Shown: piece after piece, positions 7,320-15,204 of the stretch
Position numbering within the stretch: position 1 is the stretch's first letter
Layout of the letters: each line of letters begins with the position of its first letter
Assembly (NCBI GenBank): GCA_944326175.1
Contig: CALVCY010000072.1
Coordinates: 1 to 18,797 of the forward strand
From: an uncultured Erysipelotrichaceae bacterium
GTDB lineage: Bacteria; Bacillota_I; Bacilli_A; Erysipelotrichales; Erysipelotrichaceae
Direction: 5' to 3'
DNA length: 18,797 nucleotides
Translations under genes and position numbers: made by a program
The notes under the pieces: generated by a model
What the model was told of the DNA's origin: nothing
The model's database searches: none
What the model saw: only the letters and a program-made list of their open reading frames with translations

Positions 7320-8658
7320 GCATTTTTTTAGAACAGATTTATTAAAAGGAAATCTATGGCAACAGACTTTGATTTTCTTTGTACCGATATTGATCGGCTC
7401 ATTTTTTCAACAACTCTATAACACGGTCGATGCCATCGTTGTCGGTCGCTTTGTCGGATCCATTGCCTTGGGTGCAGTGGGTGGTTCCACCGCTGTATTG
7501 GTGAATTTATTCATCGGAGTATTCATTGGTGTGGCCTCTGGTTCGGCTGTGGTACTTTCCCATGCCGTGGGTGCCAATGATCATCGTGCCATCCATGATA
7601 CGATCCATACTTCCATGGCATTGGCCATTGTCGCCAGTATTTTCATCACCGTGGTCGGGATCATCTTGGCCCCCGCTATGTTACGGATGGTCAACGTTCC
7701 TCAAGCCATGTATGGGGATGCGTTGGTTTATTTACGGATTTATTTTGTCGGGACCATCTTTTCTCTGGTTTATAACATGGGTACAGCCTTATTGCGTGCC
7801 ATGGGAGATAATAAACGACCACTTTATTTTCTGATGGCCTCCTGTTTGACCAATATCATCCTGGATGTCTGGTTTGTCATGGGACTGGGCTGGGGTGTGG
7901 CTGGTGCCGCCATTGCCACGGTGATTTCCCAGGTGGTATCTGGGGTATTGGTGGTGATCGTCATGATGCATTATGATGGCGCATATACCTTGCATTTCAA
8001 GGATATCCGCTTCAATCGCCATCTTTTAAAACGGATGTTATGGATCGGTTTTCCTGCCGGTGCGCAATCGGCATTGTATACCGTATCGAATTTAGTCATC
8101 CAGGCTTCTGCCAACTCCTTTGGTGAAACCATCTCTGCTGCATATGCGGCGTATGGCAAGATCGATGCCATCTATTGGATGGTCGTCGGTGCATTGGGTA
8201 CGACCATCACCACGATCGTGGGCCAAAATTATGGGGCTAAGCAATACGATCGGGTCCAAAAAAGCGTTTATATTTCCTGGTTGTATGCTGCGATCGTTTC
8301 CATTTTCTGCTCCATCGTCTTTGTCTTGTTTGGTCAATATATCTTTGCATTATTCACCAGTGAACCGATCGTTATCGATAATGGCATGATGATCGCCCGC
8401 TCCCTGGCACCATGGTTTATTTCATACTGCACGATCGAAATCATTGCCGGTGCGTATCGCGGAGTCGGTAATGTGTTGGTACCAACAGCATTGACGTTGG
8501 TCGGAGTGGTCGGTATCCGTGTGATATGGATCATGATCAATGCCAATGCAGCCACGGTCACGATCCCATTGATGTGTTATCCCTTATCCTGGACGATCAC
8601 CTCTGTCTTGTTTATCATCTATTTTTTCATCATCAAGAAAGGCAAGGTCAGCGTGTGA
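7318..8658 (+). CDS. MATE family multidrug/Na+ (or H+) antiporter
   Basis: A 446-aa, highly hydrophobic protein with about 12 predicted membrane helices in two MatE halves. The N-terminal signature PILIGSFFQQLYNTVDAIVV (about 23-42) and the following GRFVG are typical of bacterial MATE exporters of the DinF/NorM-like group common in Bacillota, and LGAVGGSTAV follows. Length is usual. The start codon is fixed by this signature, yet no Shine-Dalgarno sequence precedes it: the -10 box ends 6 nt upstream, predicting a leaderless message. The stop TGA overlaps the GTG start of the next gene (GTGA, 8655-8658), so the transporter and the GH9 enzyme are translationally coupled. Cargo is unknown. Confidence 0.92.
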   Translation: MHFFRTDLLKGNLWQQTLIFFVPILIGSFFQQLYNTVDAIVVGRFVGSIALGAVGGSTAVLVNLFIGVFIGVASGSAVVLSHAVGANDHRAIHDTIHTSMALAIVASIFITVVGIILAPAMLRMVNVPQAMYGDALVYLRIYFVGTIFSLVYNMGTALLRAMGDNKRPLYFLMASCLTNIILDVWFVMGLGWGVAGAAIATVISQVVSGVLVVIVMMHYDGAYTLHFKDIRFNRHLLKRMLWIGFPAGAQSALYTVSNLVIQASANSFGETISAAYAAYGKIDAIYWMVVGALGTTITTIVGQNYGAKQYDRVQKSVYISWLYAAIVSIFCSIVFVLFGQYIFALFTSEPIVIDNGMMIARSLAPWFISYCTIEIIAGAYRGVGNVLVPTALTLVGVVGIRVIWIMINANAATVTIPLMCYPLSWTITSVLFIIYFFIIKKGKVSV

Positions 8659-10856
8659 GCAAACTGGCGTTGAAGGGGGCAGTGGTGCTGATGTTGGCGG
8701 CATCATTGGGTTGCAGTGCGTTCAATTCACCTGCATCCACAGCTACTGCCACGCCGTTGGTATCGACCAAACCATTGCCGCAAGCCACAGAATCATCGTT
8801 TAAGCCGGATGACAGTTGGTTAAACCCGATGAGTTTGTATATCGGTGATTTTCAAAGTGGATGGTTTTGCAACAGTGGCGATGGTTCAGCCAATTTATAT
8901 TCCACATATGACACCATGAGCATCGAGATGATCCATGGTGGGACCAGTCTGGAATCCGTGTCGGTTTCCCGACAGGGATTCAAACTGATCCAAGGTCATC
9001 ATTACATCATTACTTTTTCAGCATCCACTGATATGGATCGTTCGATCACATTAAGGGTAATGGATCCCAATGATGGCACCATTTACCATGATCAAACCAT
9101 TGAATTGACCAGTACCAGTCAATCCTATCGCATCGATTTTACGTATACGGGGGAAGATACCTATGATGCCATGGTGGCATTATTTACCGGCGGGTCAGGG
9201 ACGAATTATCACACCATTACCATCAATGGTTTATGTCTGATCGATTTGAATGGGGACCAACCCAGTGTCAAGATCGATCAACTTGGTTATACCCCAACAG
9301 CCACCAAACGTGCGATCTTCTCCTATAACGAAGGTGATTTTTTCAATGTGGTCGATGTGTCCAGCGGTCAAGTCGTATACCGTGGTAGCATCATTGAACA
9401 AGGCTATGACATGCAAAGTGGGGATACGGTCTATTATGGGGATTTTAGTGATCTGACCACTGCCGGTACCTATCGCATCGAAACGCAGATCGGCGGAACG
9501 TCCTATCCTTTTACCATTGGTGAAAATCCATATGATGCCTTGGAAAAAGGATTGTTATATGTGATGTATCTGCAACGTTGTGGGACGGAAGTGGTATCGA
9601 CCATCGATGGATACAGTCATGCCATTTGCCATGATGACTTGGCACGATTGGATCGTGATGGTTCGACCATCGATGTCACTGGTGGATGGCATGATGCCGG
9701 GGATTATGGCCGTTATGTCAATACTGGTGCCAAAGCCACATTGGATCTTTTACTGGCGTACAGTATCCATCCGGAGTTATTTAACGATGATACGACCATT
9801 GCAGAAAGTGGAAACGGGATCCCGGATATCCTGGATGAAGCTCGCTATGAGTTGGAATGGATCTTGAAGATGCAAAAAAGTGATGGTTCTTTCTATTCGA
9901 AAGTCGCCACTGAGGTTTTTGCAGATTTCATATCCGCCCAAGATGACACTGATCCATTGATCATTCTGGGAGAAGGACGGACCGATATCGCCGCTTATGC
10001 GTCTGCCGTATTGGCGTACGCCTCCAGCATCTATGAACCTTTTGACAGCGCCTTTGCTTCTAAATTATGGCAAGCGGCGCAAACCGGATACAGTTATGTA
10101 TCCCGTGTATCGGGCCAGTATATCATCGATGAAACACCGCAAGGGTATGATATGGGTAACTACAATGATACCGATGATCGGGATCAGCGCTTCTTGTTGG
10201 AAACCGTGATGTTTATGGTGGGTCATGATTATGCTCATCTGCAGAATGCATTGCGTTATCTAAGTATGGAGGATCTTGATCTTTCGGATGCGGGATGGCG
10301 CAATTGTGGGATGTATGGATTGTATTTTCTCGCCCTTCAGGCGGACCAGTTGGATGATGGTCAAACCAGTATGATCCATGATCGGATCAATCGAGCCATT
10401 GGTTCGATCGCCAGTTATATTGCTTCCAGTGGATATAATTATTCCAATGAAGGGTATGGTTGGGGCAGCAATGGGGATGTGGCCAATGATGCCTTGATCA
10501 TGGCATTGGTGTATGATCTGACCGACAGCAATATGGTTCAAACCATCGGGATGGCAGCGATCCATTATTTGTTAGGCCAAAATAGTCTCAATACATGTTT
10601 TGTGATCGGTTATGGTACCGATTCACCCACCACATTGCATCATCGTATGGCCATCAGCCACGACAATGCCCGTTATATCGGTGCATTGGTGGGTGGACCG
10701 GATGCGTATTGTGAGGATGAGATCGCATTGGCTTATTGTGATACGACTTTTCCCGCAAAAGCGTATTATGATGATCCGGATTCATATTCCACCAATGAAA
10801 TGGCCATCTACTGGAATTCCAGTTTACTGGCGGCATTGAGTATATTGACCAATTGA
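8655..10856 (+). CDS. Glycoside hydrolase family 9 (endoglucanase-like), probable lipoprotein
   Basis: A 733-aa exported beta-glucan hydrolase if started at GTG 8655. This start overlaps the MATE stop by GTGA, has AAAGGCAAGG just upstream, and gives a signal sequence (KLALKG, then hydrophobic to about 19) ending ASLGC, where Cys20 would be lipidated; the lipobox is not ideal at -3. A Thr/Ser/Pro-rich linker (about 24-48) follows, then a CBM4/9-like beta-sandwich (about 55-197), a CelD_N Ig-like domain (about 204-290) and the GH9 (alpha/alpha)6 catalytic domain (about 293-733). GGWHDAGDYGRY at 343-354 holds the two catalytic-base aspartates (347, 350). GYG...LHHRMA (652-666) and TNEMAIYWNSSL (713-724, acid Glu715) are the other GH9 signatures. 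It probably cleaves cellulose or mixed-linkage glucan at the cell surface. Confidence 0.9.
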   Translation: MSKLALKGAVVLMLAASLGCSAFNSPASTATATPLVSTKPLPQATESSFKPDDSWLNPMSLYIGDFQSGWFCNSGDGSANLYSTYDTMSIEMIHGGTSLESVSVSRQGFKLIQGHHYIITFSASTDMDRSITLRVMDPNDGTIYHDQTIELTSTSQSYRIDFTYTGEDTYDAMVALFTGGSGTNYHTITINGLCLIDLNGDQPSVKIDQLGYTPTATKRAIFSYNEGDFFNVVDVSSGQVVYRGSIIEQGYDMQSGDTVYYGDFSDLTTAGTYRIETQIGGTSYPFTIGENPYDALEKGLLYVMYLQRCGTEVVSTIDGYSHAICHDDLARLDRDGSTIDVTGGWHDAGDYGRYVNTGAKATLDLLLAYSIHPELFNDDTTIAESGNGIPDILDEARYELEWILKMQKSDGSFYSKVATEVFADFISAQDDTDPLIILGEGRTDIAAYASAVLAYASSIYEPFDSAFASKLWQAAQTGYSYVSRVSGQYIIDETPQGYDMGNYNDTDDRDQRFLLETVMFMVGHDYAHLQNALRYLSMEDLDLSDAGWRNCGMYGLYFLALQADQLDDGQTSMIHDRINRAIGSIASYIASSGYNYSNEGYGWGSNGDVANDALIMALVYDLTDSNMVQTIGMAAIHYLLGQNSLNTCFVIGYGTDSPTTLHHRMAISHDNARYIGALVGGPDAYCEDEIALAYCDTTFPAKAYYDDPDSYSTNEMAIYWNSSLLAALSILTN

Positions 10857-10890
10857 AAAACAGCGTGACGGTTTCGTCACGCTGTTTTAA
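10857..10890 (+). terminator. Perfect rho-independent terminator after GH9 gene
   Basis: AAAACAGCGTGACG and CGTCACGCTGTTTT form a perfect 14-bp stem (10857-10870 with 10875-10888) around a GTTT loop, starting immediately after the TGA stop and ending in TTTT. Confidence 0.95.
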
Positions 10891-10892
10891 TA

Positions 10893-10905
10893 ATGGTTGA
10901 ACCAT
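10893..10905. repeat. ATGGT-N3-ACCAT palindrome upstream of glf
   Basis: ATGGTTGAACCAT lies directly after the GH9 terminator in the 226-nt glf leader region. It matches the palindromes upstream of capE. Confidence 0.55.
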
Positions 10906-11020
10906 ACTTAGCGCTTATCTCGTACCCTCATCAATGGATATCCCAAAAGATTGGCTACTTAACATGAGTGTCAATCAATCCTTGCCATGGTACCATTGAT
11001 ATGAAGGGAAGACTATTCAC

Positions 11021-11044
11021 ATACATTTTTTAACTTGAATGTAT
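11021..11044. promoter_or_regulatory. Inverted repeat ATACATT-N10-AATGTAT in glf leader
   Basis: Perfect 7-bp arms (11021-11027 and 11038-11044) around ttttaacttg, 39 nt before the glf ATG. The -35-like TTGAAT (11035-11040) lies within it. It could be an operator or a leader hairpin; there is no direct evidence. Confidence 0.35.
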
Positions 11045-11047
11045 TTG

Positions 11048-11060
11048 CTGGTTGGACCAG
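11048..11060. repeat. TGGTTGGACCA palindrome upstream of glf
   Basis: CTGGTTGGACCAG has 5-bp arms (CTGGT/ACCAG) around TGG. It is a variant of the ATGGT-N3-ACCAT family, 7 nt before the ribosome binding site AAAGGAA of glf. Confidence 0.5.
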
Positions 11061-11082
11061 AGTATGAAAGGAATTTCATTTC

Positions 11083-12192
11083 ATGAAATATGATTATCTG
11101 ATCGTCGGTGCCGGTCTGTATGGTGCCACATTTGCCCAATTTGCCCACGAAAAAGGCAAAACCGTTTTAGTGATCGACAAACGGGATCATATCGGTGGCA
11201 ATATTTATACCAAAACCATCGAAGGCATCAACGTCCACCAATATGGTGCCCACATTTTCCATACCTCCAATAAATCCGTATGGAACTATGTCAATCAGTT
11301 TGCAGAATTCAACAATTACATCAACGCACCCGTTGCCCGCTACCACGATGAGCTATATAACTTACCATTTAATATGAACACATTTTCCAAGATGTGGAAT
11401 ATCGTCACTCCGGCACAGGCAAAAGCCATCATCCAAGAACAGATCGATGCATTGAATATCCGTGAACCGAAGAATCTGGAAGAACAGGCGCTCAGTCTGG
11501 TCGGAAAGGACGTCTATACCAAGCTGGTCAAGGAATATACTGAAAAACAATGGGGAAGAGATTGCAAAGAGTTACCGGCATTTATCATCAAACGGCTACC
11601 GGTTCGATTTACCTATGATAACAATTATTTCAATGATCGTTACCAGGGCATACCGATCGGTGGTTATACCCAGATGGTGGAAAAAATGCTTTCGGGTGTG
11701 GAAGTACGTTTGAATTGTGATTTTGAATCCATTAAAGATCAGGTGGAATACGATACCTTGGTCTATACCGGCAGCATTGATGGGTATTACCACTATTGCT
11801 ATGGTCCATTGCAATATCGCAGCGTGATGTTTGAAACGGAAGTGGTGGATTGTGACAATTTCCAGGGCAATGCCGTGGTCAATTACACCAGCCATGATGT
11901 GGCATATACCCGGATCATCGAACACAAACATTTTGAGTTTGGTACCCAACCCAAAACGGTGATCAGCAAGGAATACAGCCATGAGTGGAAACCGGGAGAA
12001 GAACCGTATTATCCACTGAATGATCAAGCCAACAATGCCTTGTATGAACAATATCTTAAATTGGCGCAACAAGAAGACCATGTGATCTTCGGCGGACGTT
12101 TAGGTAAGTACAAATATTATGATATGGACAAAGTCATTGCGGATGCATTCAATGATCTTGAAACCATTGGTTTGAAAACCAAAGATGAATGA
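11083..12192 (+). CDS. glf: UDP-galactopyranose mutase
   Basis: A 369-aa cytosolic flavoenzyme interconverting UDP-galactopyranose and UDP-galactofuranose, the donor for Galf-containing surface glycans. The FAD-binding GAGLYG is at 9-14, followed by the second-strand acidic end VIDKRDHIGGN (30-40). HQYGAHIFHTS (about 52-62), EKQWGRD (about 148-154) and the C-terminal GGRLGKYKYYDMD (about 344-356) are diagnostic of bacterial Glf. Length is standard. AAAGGAA at 11067-11073 precedes the ATG. It stands alone: a terminator isolates it from the GH9 gene and another follows it. With capEFG it supplies polysaccharide precursors, but no glycosyltransferase is nearby. Confidence 0.95.
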   Translation: MKYDYLIVGAGLYGATFAQFAHEKGKTVLVIDKRDHIGGNIYTKTIEGINVHQYGAHIFHTSNKSVWNYVNQFAEFNNYINAPVARYHDELYNLPFNMNTFSKMWNIVTPAQAKAIIQEQIDALNIREPKNLEEQALSLVGKDVYTKLVKEYTEKQWGRDCKELPAFIIKRLPVRFTYDNNYFNDRYQGIPIGGYTQMVEKMLSGVEVRLNCDFESIKDQVEYDTLVYTGSIDGYYHYCYGPLQYRSVMFETEVVDCDNFQGNAVVNYTSHDVAYTRIIEHKHFEFGTQPKTVISKEYSHEWKPGEEPYYPLNDQANNALYEQYLKLAQQEDHVIFGGRLGKYKYYDMDKVIADAFNDLETIGLKTKDE

Positions 12193-12198
12193 TTGTTT

Positions 12199-12211
12199 AT
12201 GGTTTTACCAT
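12199..12211. repeat. ATGGT-N3-ACCAT palindrome downstream of glf
   Basis: ATGGTTTTACCAT begins 7 nt after the glf stop codon. A related palindrome, ATGGTGTGACCAT, occurs at 12355-12367 inside the 3' end of fic. Confidence 0.5.
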
Positions 12212-12283
12212 AATTGCCATGGGTTCAATACGGCATAGCATTCACCGTGTTACCTGAAATTGAGGTTTATAAAACTCAAATCT

Positions 12284-12320
12284 AAAAAGTCGAAGCATAT
12301 ATTGCTTCGACTTTTTTTTT
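12284..12320. terminator. Bidirectional terminator between glf and fic
   Basis: AAAAAGTCGAAGCA (12284-12297) and TGCTTCGACTTTTT (12303-12316) form a perfect 14-bp stem around a TATAT loop. Nine or more T follow on the plus strand, and five T on the minus strand. It serves convergent glf and fic (fic stop at 12337). Confidence 0.92.
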
Positions 12321-12336
12321 TACATTTGATCGTGGA

Positions 12337-13101
12337 TCAAGGATTGGTAGGCAAATGGTGTGACCATGTTTTGATGGTTTCGACTTTCAGAAATTCCTTA
12401 AGCGGCTCAAGTGTCTCGTCTTGATCATAGGATTCCAGTGCATTGTAATAGGCCATTTTATCTTCCGTATAAATGATCAAGGGTGGATGATTCAGAGTGA
12501 GCAGATAATAATTGAGCAAAGTTCGACCAGTTCTTCCATTTCCATCGGAAAATGGGTGAATGTTTTCGAATCGGGCATGAAAGTATGCTGCTTTGGTCAG
12601 TGGATCAACGGATGTTATGCTATCGTCATAGAGTTCATTCAATAAATCAAGCAAATCGGATTGGACATTTGCCGGCGCTGATCCACAGTCAATTAAACCA
12701 ATGACATAATCATGTTTCTTAAGTTCGCCAGCTCTTTCACCATTGTTGGCATAGCGTTGTTCATCTAATGTATATTTGCATAATTCATAGTTGACTTTTT
12801 TGATGATATCAAGCGTTATCGGCGGCTTTGTGTCAAATAAAGAATAAATGTAATCACTGCAGTGCTTCATGTTTTGAATTTCATTGATAGTTCGTAGATC
12901 ACCAGTAAAACCAATGATTTTTCCGTTTTCGAAAATCTCACGCGTTTGATGATATTGGATTTGATCGTTTTCAATATTTCCGGAATGATAGGCAAACAAA
13001 ACATTGAAGTGATTCAACATGACTTTCAATTGTGTCGAGTTGTTGATATTGGTTGTGATCCACCATTGCAATATTTCGGTATAACTTTGTTCAAGAGGCA
13101 T
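12337..13101 (-). CDS. Fic family protein, probable AMP-transferase, class II (self-inhibited)
   Basis: A 254-aa Fic domain protein. The catalytic loop HPFSDGNGRTGR at 182-193 is complete: His182 as base, Asp186 for metal, and the Gly/Arg residues for phosphate binding. It would transfer AMP (or another NMP) from a nucleotide to a target hydroxyl. An N-terminal inhibitory-helix motif SGNIEN at 40-45 matches (S/T)xxxE(G/N), with Glu44 as the inhibitory residue, so no separate antitoxin is needed. None is visible next to it. The target is unknown. The gene is monocistronic on the minus strand, with TATAAT ending 6 nt before the ATG and no ribosome binding site, so the message is probably leaderless. 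Its composition is more AT-rich than glf or etfB. Confidence 0.92.
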   Translation of the reverse strand: MPLEQSYTEILQWWITTNINNSTQLKVMLNHFNVLFAYHSGNIENDQIQYHQTREIFENGKIIGFTGDLRTINEIQNMKHCSDYIYSLFDTKPPITLDIIKKVNYELCKYTLDEQRYANNGERAGELKKHDYVIGLIDCGSAPANVQSDLLDLLNELYDDSITSVDPLTKAAYFHARFENIHPFSDGNGRTGRTLLNYYLLTLNHPPLIIYTEDKMAYYNALESYDQDETLEPLKEFLKVETIKTWSHHLPTNP

Positions 13102-13107
13102 GGAACT

Positions 13108-13113
13108 ATTATA
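13108..13113 (-). promoter_or_regulatory. -10 box of fic (leaderless)
   Basis: On the minus strand TATAAT is followed by AGTTCC and then the fic ATG (13101). The preceding bases are CGT, so it is not a full extended -10, and no good -35 is seen at 16-18 nt. The predicted start of transcription coincides with the start codon. Confidence 0.6.
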
Positions 13114-13191
13114 ACGGTGTTTTCATACGTATCGGATTGACGAGGTGCATCATATGTCAACTGTGTTAGCGCTTTCATTTTTAAACGATGG

Positions 13192-13200
13192 TGGTATCAT
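13192..13200 (+). promoter_or_regulatory. Possible extended -10 promoter of the etfB-etfA-lctD operon
   Basis: TGGTATCAT resembles an extended -10. It would give a short leader of roughly 17 nt containing AGGA (13209-13212) before the ATG at 13224. No convincing -35 is visible. Confidence 0.4.
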
Positions 13201-13223
13201 GAATCCATAGGAACTGAACCATT

Positions 13224-14033
13224 ATGAAAATCATCGTATGTATCAAACAGGTCCCCTCGACCCAAAAAGTTGCAGTGGACCCAACCACAGGTGTGTTGAT
13301 CCGAAGCGGGATCGACACGAAAATGAATCCATATGATCTGTATGCTATCGATCTGGCACTTCAAATCAAAAAGTCGACTAAAGCACAACTTACGGCCATC
13401 ACCATGGGTCCGGACAGTGCCAAGGCGGTATTGAAAGAAGCGATGGCTTTGGGATGTGATGATGGGGTATTGATCTCAGATCGTGCATTTGCTGGAGCGG
13501 ATGTGTTAGCGACCAGTTATACACTGGCATCAGTGGTTTCATCCATTGCGGCGGATGCGGCATTGGTGGTGTGTGGCAAGCAGACTACTGATGGGGACAC
13601 GGCACAGGTCGGTGCGGAAATGGCGGCGCATTTGAAGATGCCGTTTGTGGGATTGGTGATGGGTATCCATGATGTGAGCAATACATCCATTGGTTTGACC
13701 AGCGATCAAGGCAACCAATTGGTCGATCTTAATGTCACTTACCCGGCAGTGATCAGTGTTTCGGAAAAAGTTGGACAACCGGATCTGCCCAGTTATTTCA
13801 GGCTATCCCAGATGGATGAAACCAAAATAAAGGTGGTCACACTTCAGGATCTGGATGATCATGATCCCAACCATTATGGACTATCTGGTTCACCCACTCA
13901 GGTAGAAAAAATCTTTGAACCCACCCATGACAATGACCATGTGTTGATTCATGGTTCGACCAAAGAAGCGATGGATCATTTTGTCGAAGTGATGACTTCG
14001 AATCATTATTTCAGAGGTAAGGACCATGAGTGA
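13224..14033 (+). CDS. lctB: Electron-transfer flavoprotein beta subunit of lactate dehydrogenase complex
   Basis: A 269-aa EtfB with canonical start MKIIVCIKQVPST. VDPTTGVLIR (18-27) and MNPYDLYA (34-41) are the loops kept in the bifurcating-type EtfB, where this subunit carries a FAD instead of AMP. GKQTTDGDTAQVG at 118-130 is the Etf-beta nucleotide-binding signature. With EtfA it should pass electrons between lactate dehydrogenase, NAD+ and ferredoxin in the cytoplasm, as in the Acetobacterium LctBCD complex. It is first in a three-gene operon; its stop overlaps etfA by 8 nt (ATG at 14026). A weak AGGA is 12 nt upstream of the start. Confidence 0.9.
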   Translation: MKIIVCIKQVPSTQKVAVDPTTGVLIRSGIDTKMNPYDLYAIDLALQIKKSTKAQLTAITMGPDSAKAVLKEAMALGCDDGVLISDRAFAGADVLATSYTLASVVSSIAADAALVVCGKQTTDGDTAQVGAEMAAHLKMPFVGLVMGIHDVSNTSIGLTSDQGNQLVDLNVTYPAVISVSEKVGQPDLPSYFRLSQMDETKIKVVTLQDLDDHDPNHYGLSGSPTQVEKIFEPTHDNDHVLIHGSTKEAMDHFVEVMTSNHYFRGKDHE

Positions 14034-15204
14034 ATTAAGGATCAATCATGATAAATGTGTATTATGCAAACAATGCATTGATGCCTGTGCATTCAATGCA
14101 TTAAGTGTCGAAGATGGTCACATCCGCGTCAATTCCGCTTGCCGGTTGTGTGGCAGTTGTGTCAAAAAATGTCCACTCCATGCCATTGAAATCGTCGAAG
14201 ATCGTCACGTCATCGATCGAGATCAGTATCACGATATCATGGTAATCGCGGAAATCGATGGTTCAACCATCGCACCGGTCAGTTATGAATTGATCGGTGA
14301 AGCATTGAAACTGGCAGCTATCCGTCAGGATAAGGTTTCTGTGGCGGTGCTTGGATATCAATTGGATGATCTGGTGAAATCATTGAAAGGTTATGGTCTG
14401 GACCATATCTATGTCTTTGATGATCCATCCCTTTCGATCTTTCGATGTGATGTCTATGCCAATGTACTCTATGACTTTTTAAGTCAACGCAAAGATAATG
14501 TGGTCTTGATCCCGGCAACGCTCAATGGTCGCTCATTGGCACCATCGATCGCTGCTCGATTTAAAACCGGCTTGACAGCTGATTGTACGAAACTTGAGAT
14601 GCGTGAAAACGGGGATCTGGTCCAGATCCGTCCTGCTTTTGGCGGCAATATCATGGCCATGATCTTAAACAGTCATGCCAGACCACAGATGGCAACGGTA
14701 AGGGAAAAAGTCATGGATCGTGCCATTTATAAAAATGATGATTCCGGAACCATCGAAAAGATCATGGTCGAACCATCTTTACTGCAATCATCCGTTTTGG
14801 TCGAAACCATCCATGATCTGCCCAAAGCATCCAATATTTCTTCTGCTACTCGCATCATCGTGATCGGTCGGGGAGTACCGGTATCGGATCATCCTCGGAT
14901 TCATGGTTTGGCCAAGAAACTGGATGCCACCATCGGCTATACCCGACCGATGGTCGAAAAAGGAATCGGATCGGTTTTGTATCAAATCGGATTGAGTGGA
15001 CGAACCGTCAAAGCGGATTGGATCTTGACGCTTGGGGTATCCGGTGCGATCCAGTTTACGGCCGGCATGGATCAATCATCCTTGATCCTGGCGGTCAACA
15101 ATGACCCCAATGCTTCGATATTCAATATTGCACACCATGGCATGGTGGCGGATGTCAGCCAATGGCTTGATGAATGGGAGAAACGATATGGCAGCTTACA
15201 ATAA
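14026..15204 (+). CDS. lctC: Electron-transfer flavoprotein alpha subunit with N-terminal 2[4Fe-4S] ferredoxin domain
   Basis: A 392-aa EtfA. The N-terminal ferredoxin domain has two full cysteine sets: Cys11, 14, 17, 21 and Cys39, 42, 45, 49, each CxxCxxCxxxC, predicting two [4Fe-4S] clusters. The Etf-alpha core follows, with the C-terminal FAD-binding segment GRGVPVSD ... LSGRTVKADW ... LGVSGAIQFTAGM ... VNNDPNASIFNIA typical of the family. Ferredoxin-fused EtfA is characteristic of electron-bifurcating/confurcating Etfs (lactate or caffeyl-CoA type). AAGGA (14020-14024 region) precedes the ATG, which overlaps the end of etfB. lctD starts inside its last codons. Confidence 0.92.
   Translation: MSELRINHDKCVLCKQCIDACAFNALSVEDGHIRVNSACRLCGSCVKKCPLHAIEIVEDRHVIDRDQYHDIMVIAEIDGSTIAPVSYELIGEALKLAAIRQDKVSVAVLGYQLDDLVKSLKGYGLDHIYVFDDPSLSIFRCDVYANVLYDFLSQRKDNVVLIPATLNGRSLAPSIAARFKTGLTADCTKLEMRENGDLVQIRPAFGGNIMAMILNSHARPQMATVREKVMDRAIYKNDDSGTIEKIMVEPSLLQSSVLVETIHDLPKASNISSATRIIVIGRGVPVSDHPRIHGLAKKLDATIGYTRPMVEKGIGSVLYQIGLSGRTVKADWILTLGVSGAIQFTAGMDQSSLILAVNNDPNASIFNIAHHGMVADVSQWLDEWEKRYGSLQ

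Noticed and set aside
8526..8654. Long open frame upstream of the GH9 gene starting inside the MATE gene
   Set aside because: It overlaps conserved MATE coding sequence by 132 nt. The GTG at 8655 gives a proper signal sequence and coupling overlap.
11596..12081. 161-codon open frame on the minus strand within glf
   Set aside because: It is the antisense shadow of a well-supported glf gene; its composition (His/Ile-rich) follows from the opposite codons and it has no recognisable motif.
15101..15187. Longer lctD start at ATG 15101
   Set aside because: It would overlap etfA by over 100 nt with no ribosome binding site. ATG 15188 has GGGAGAAA and matches family starts.
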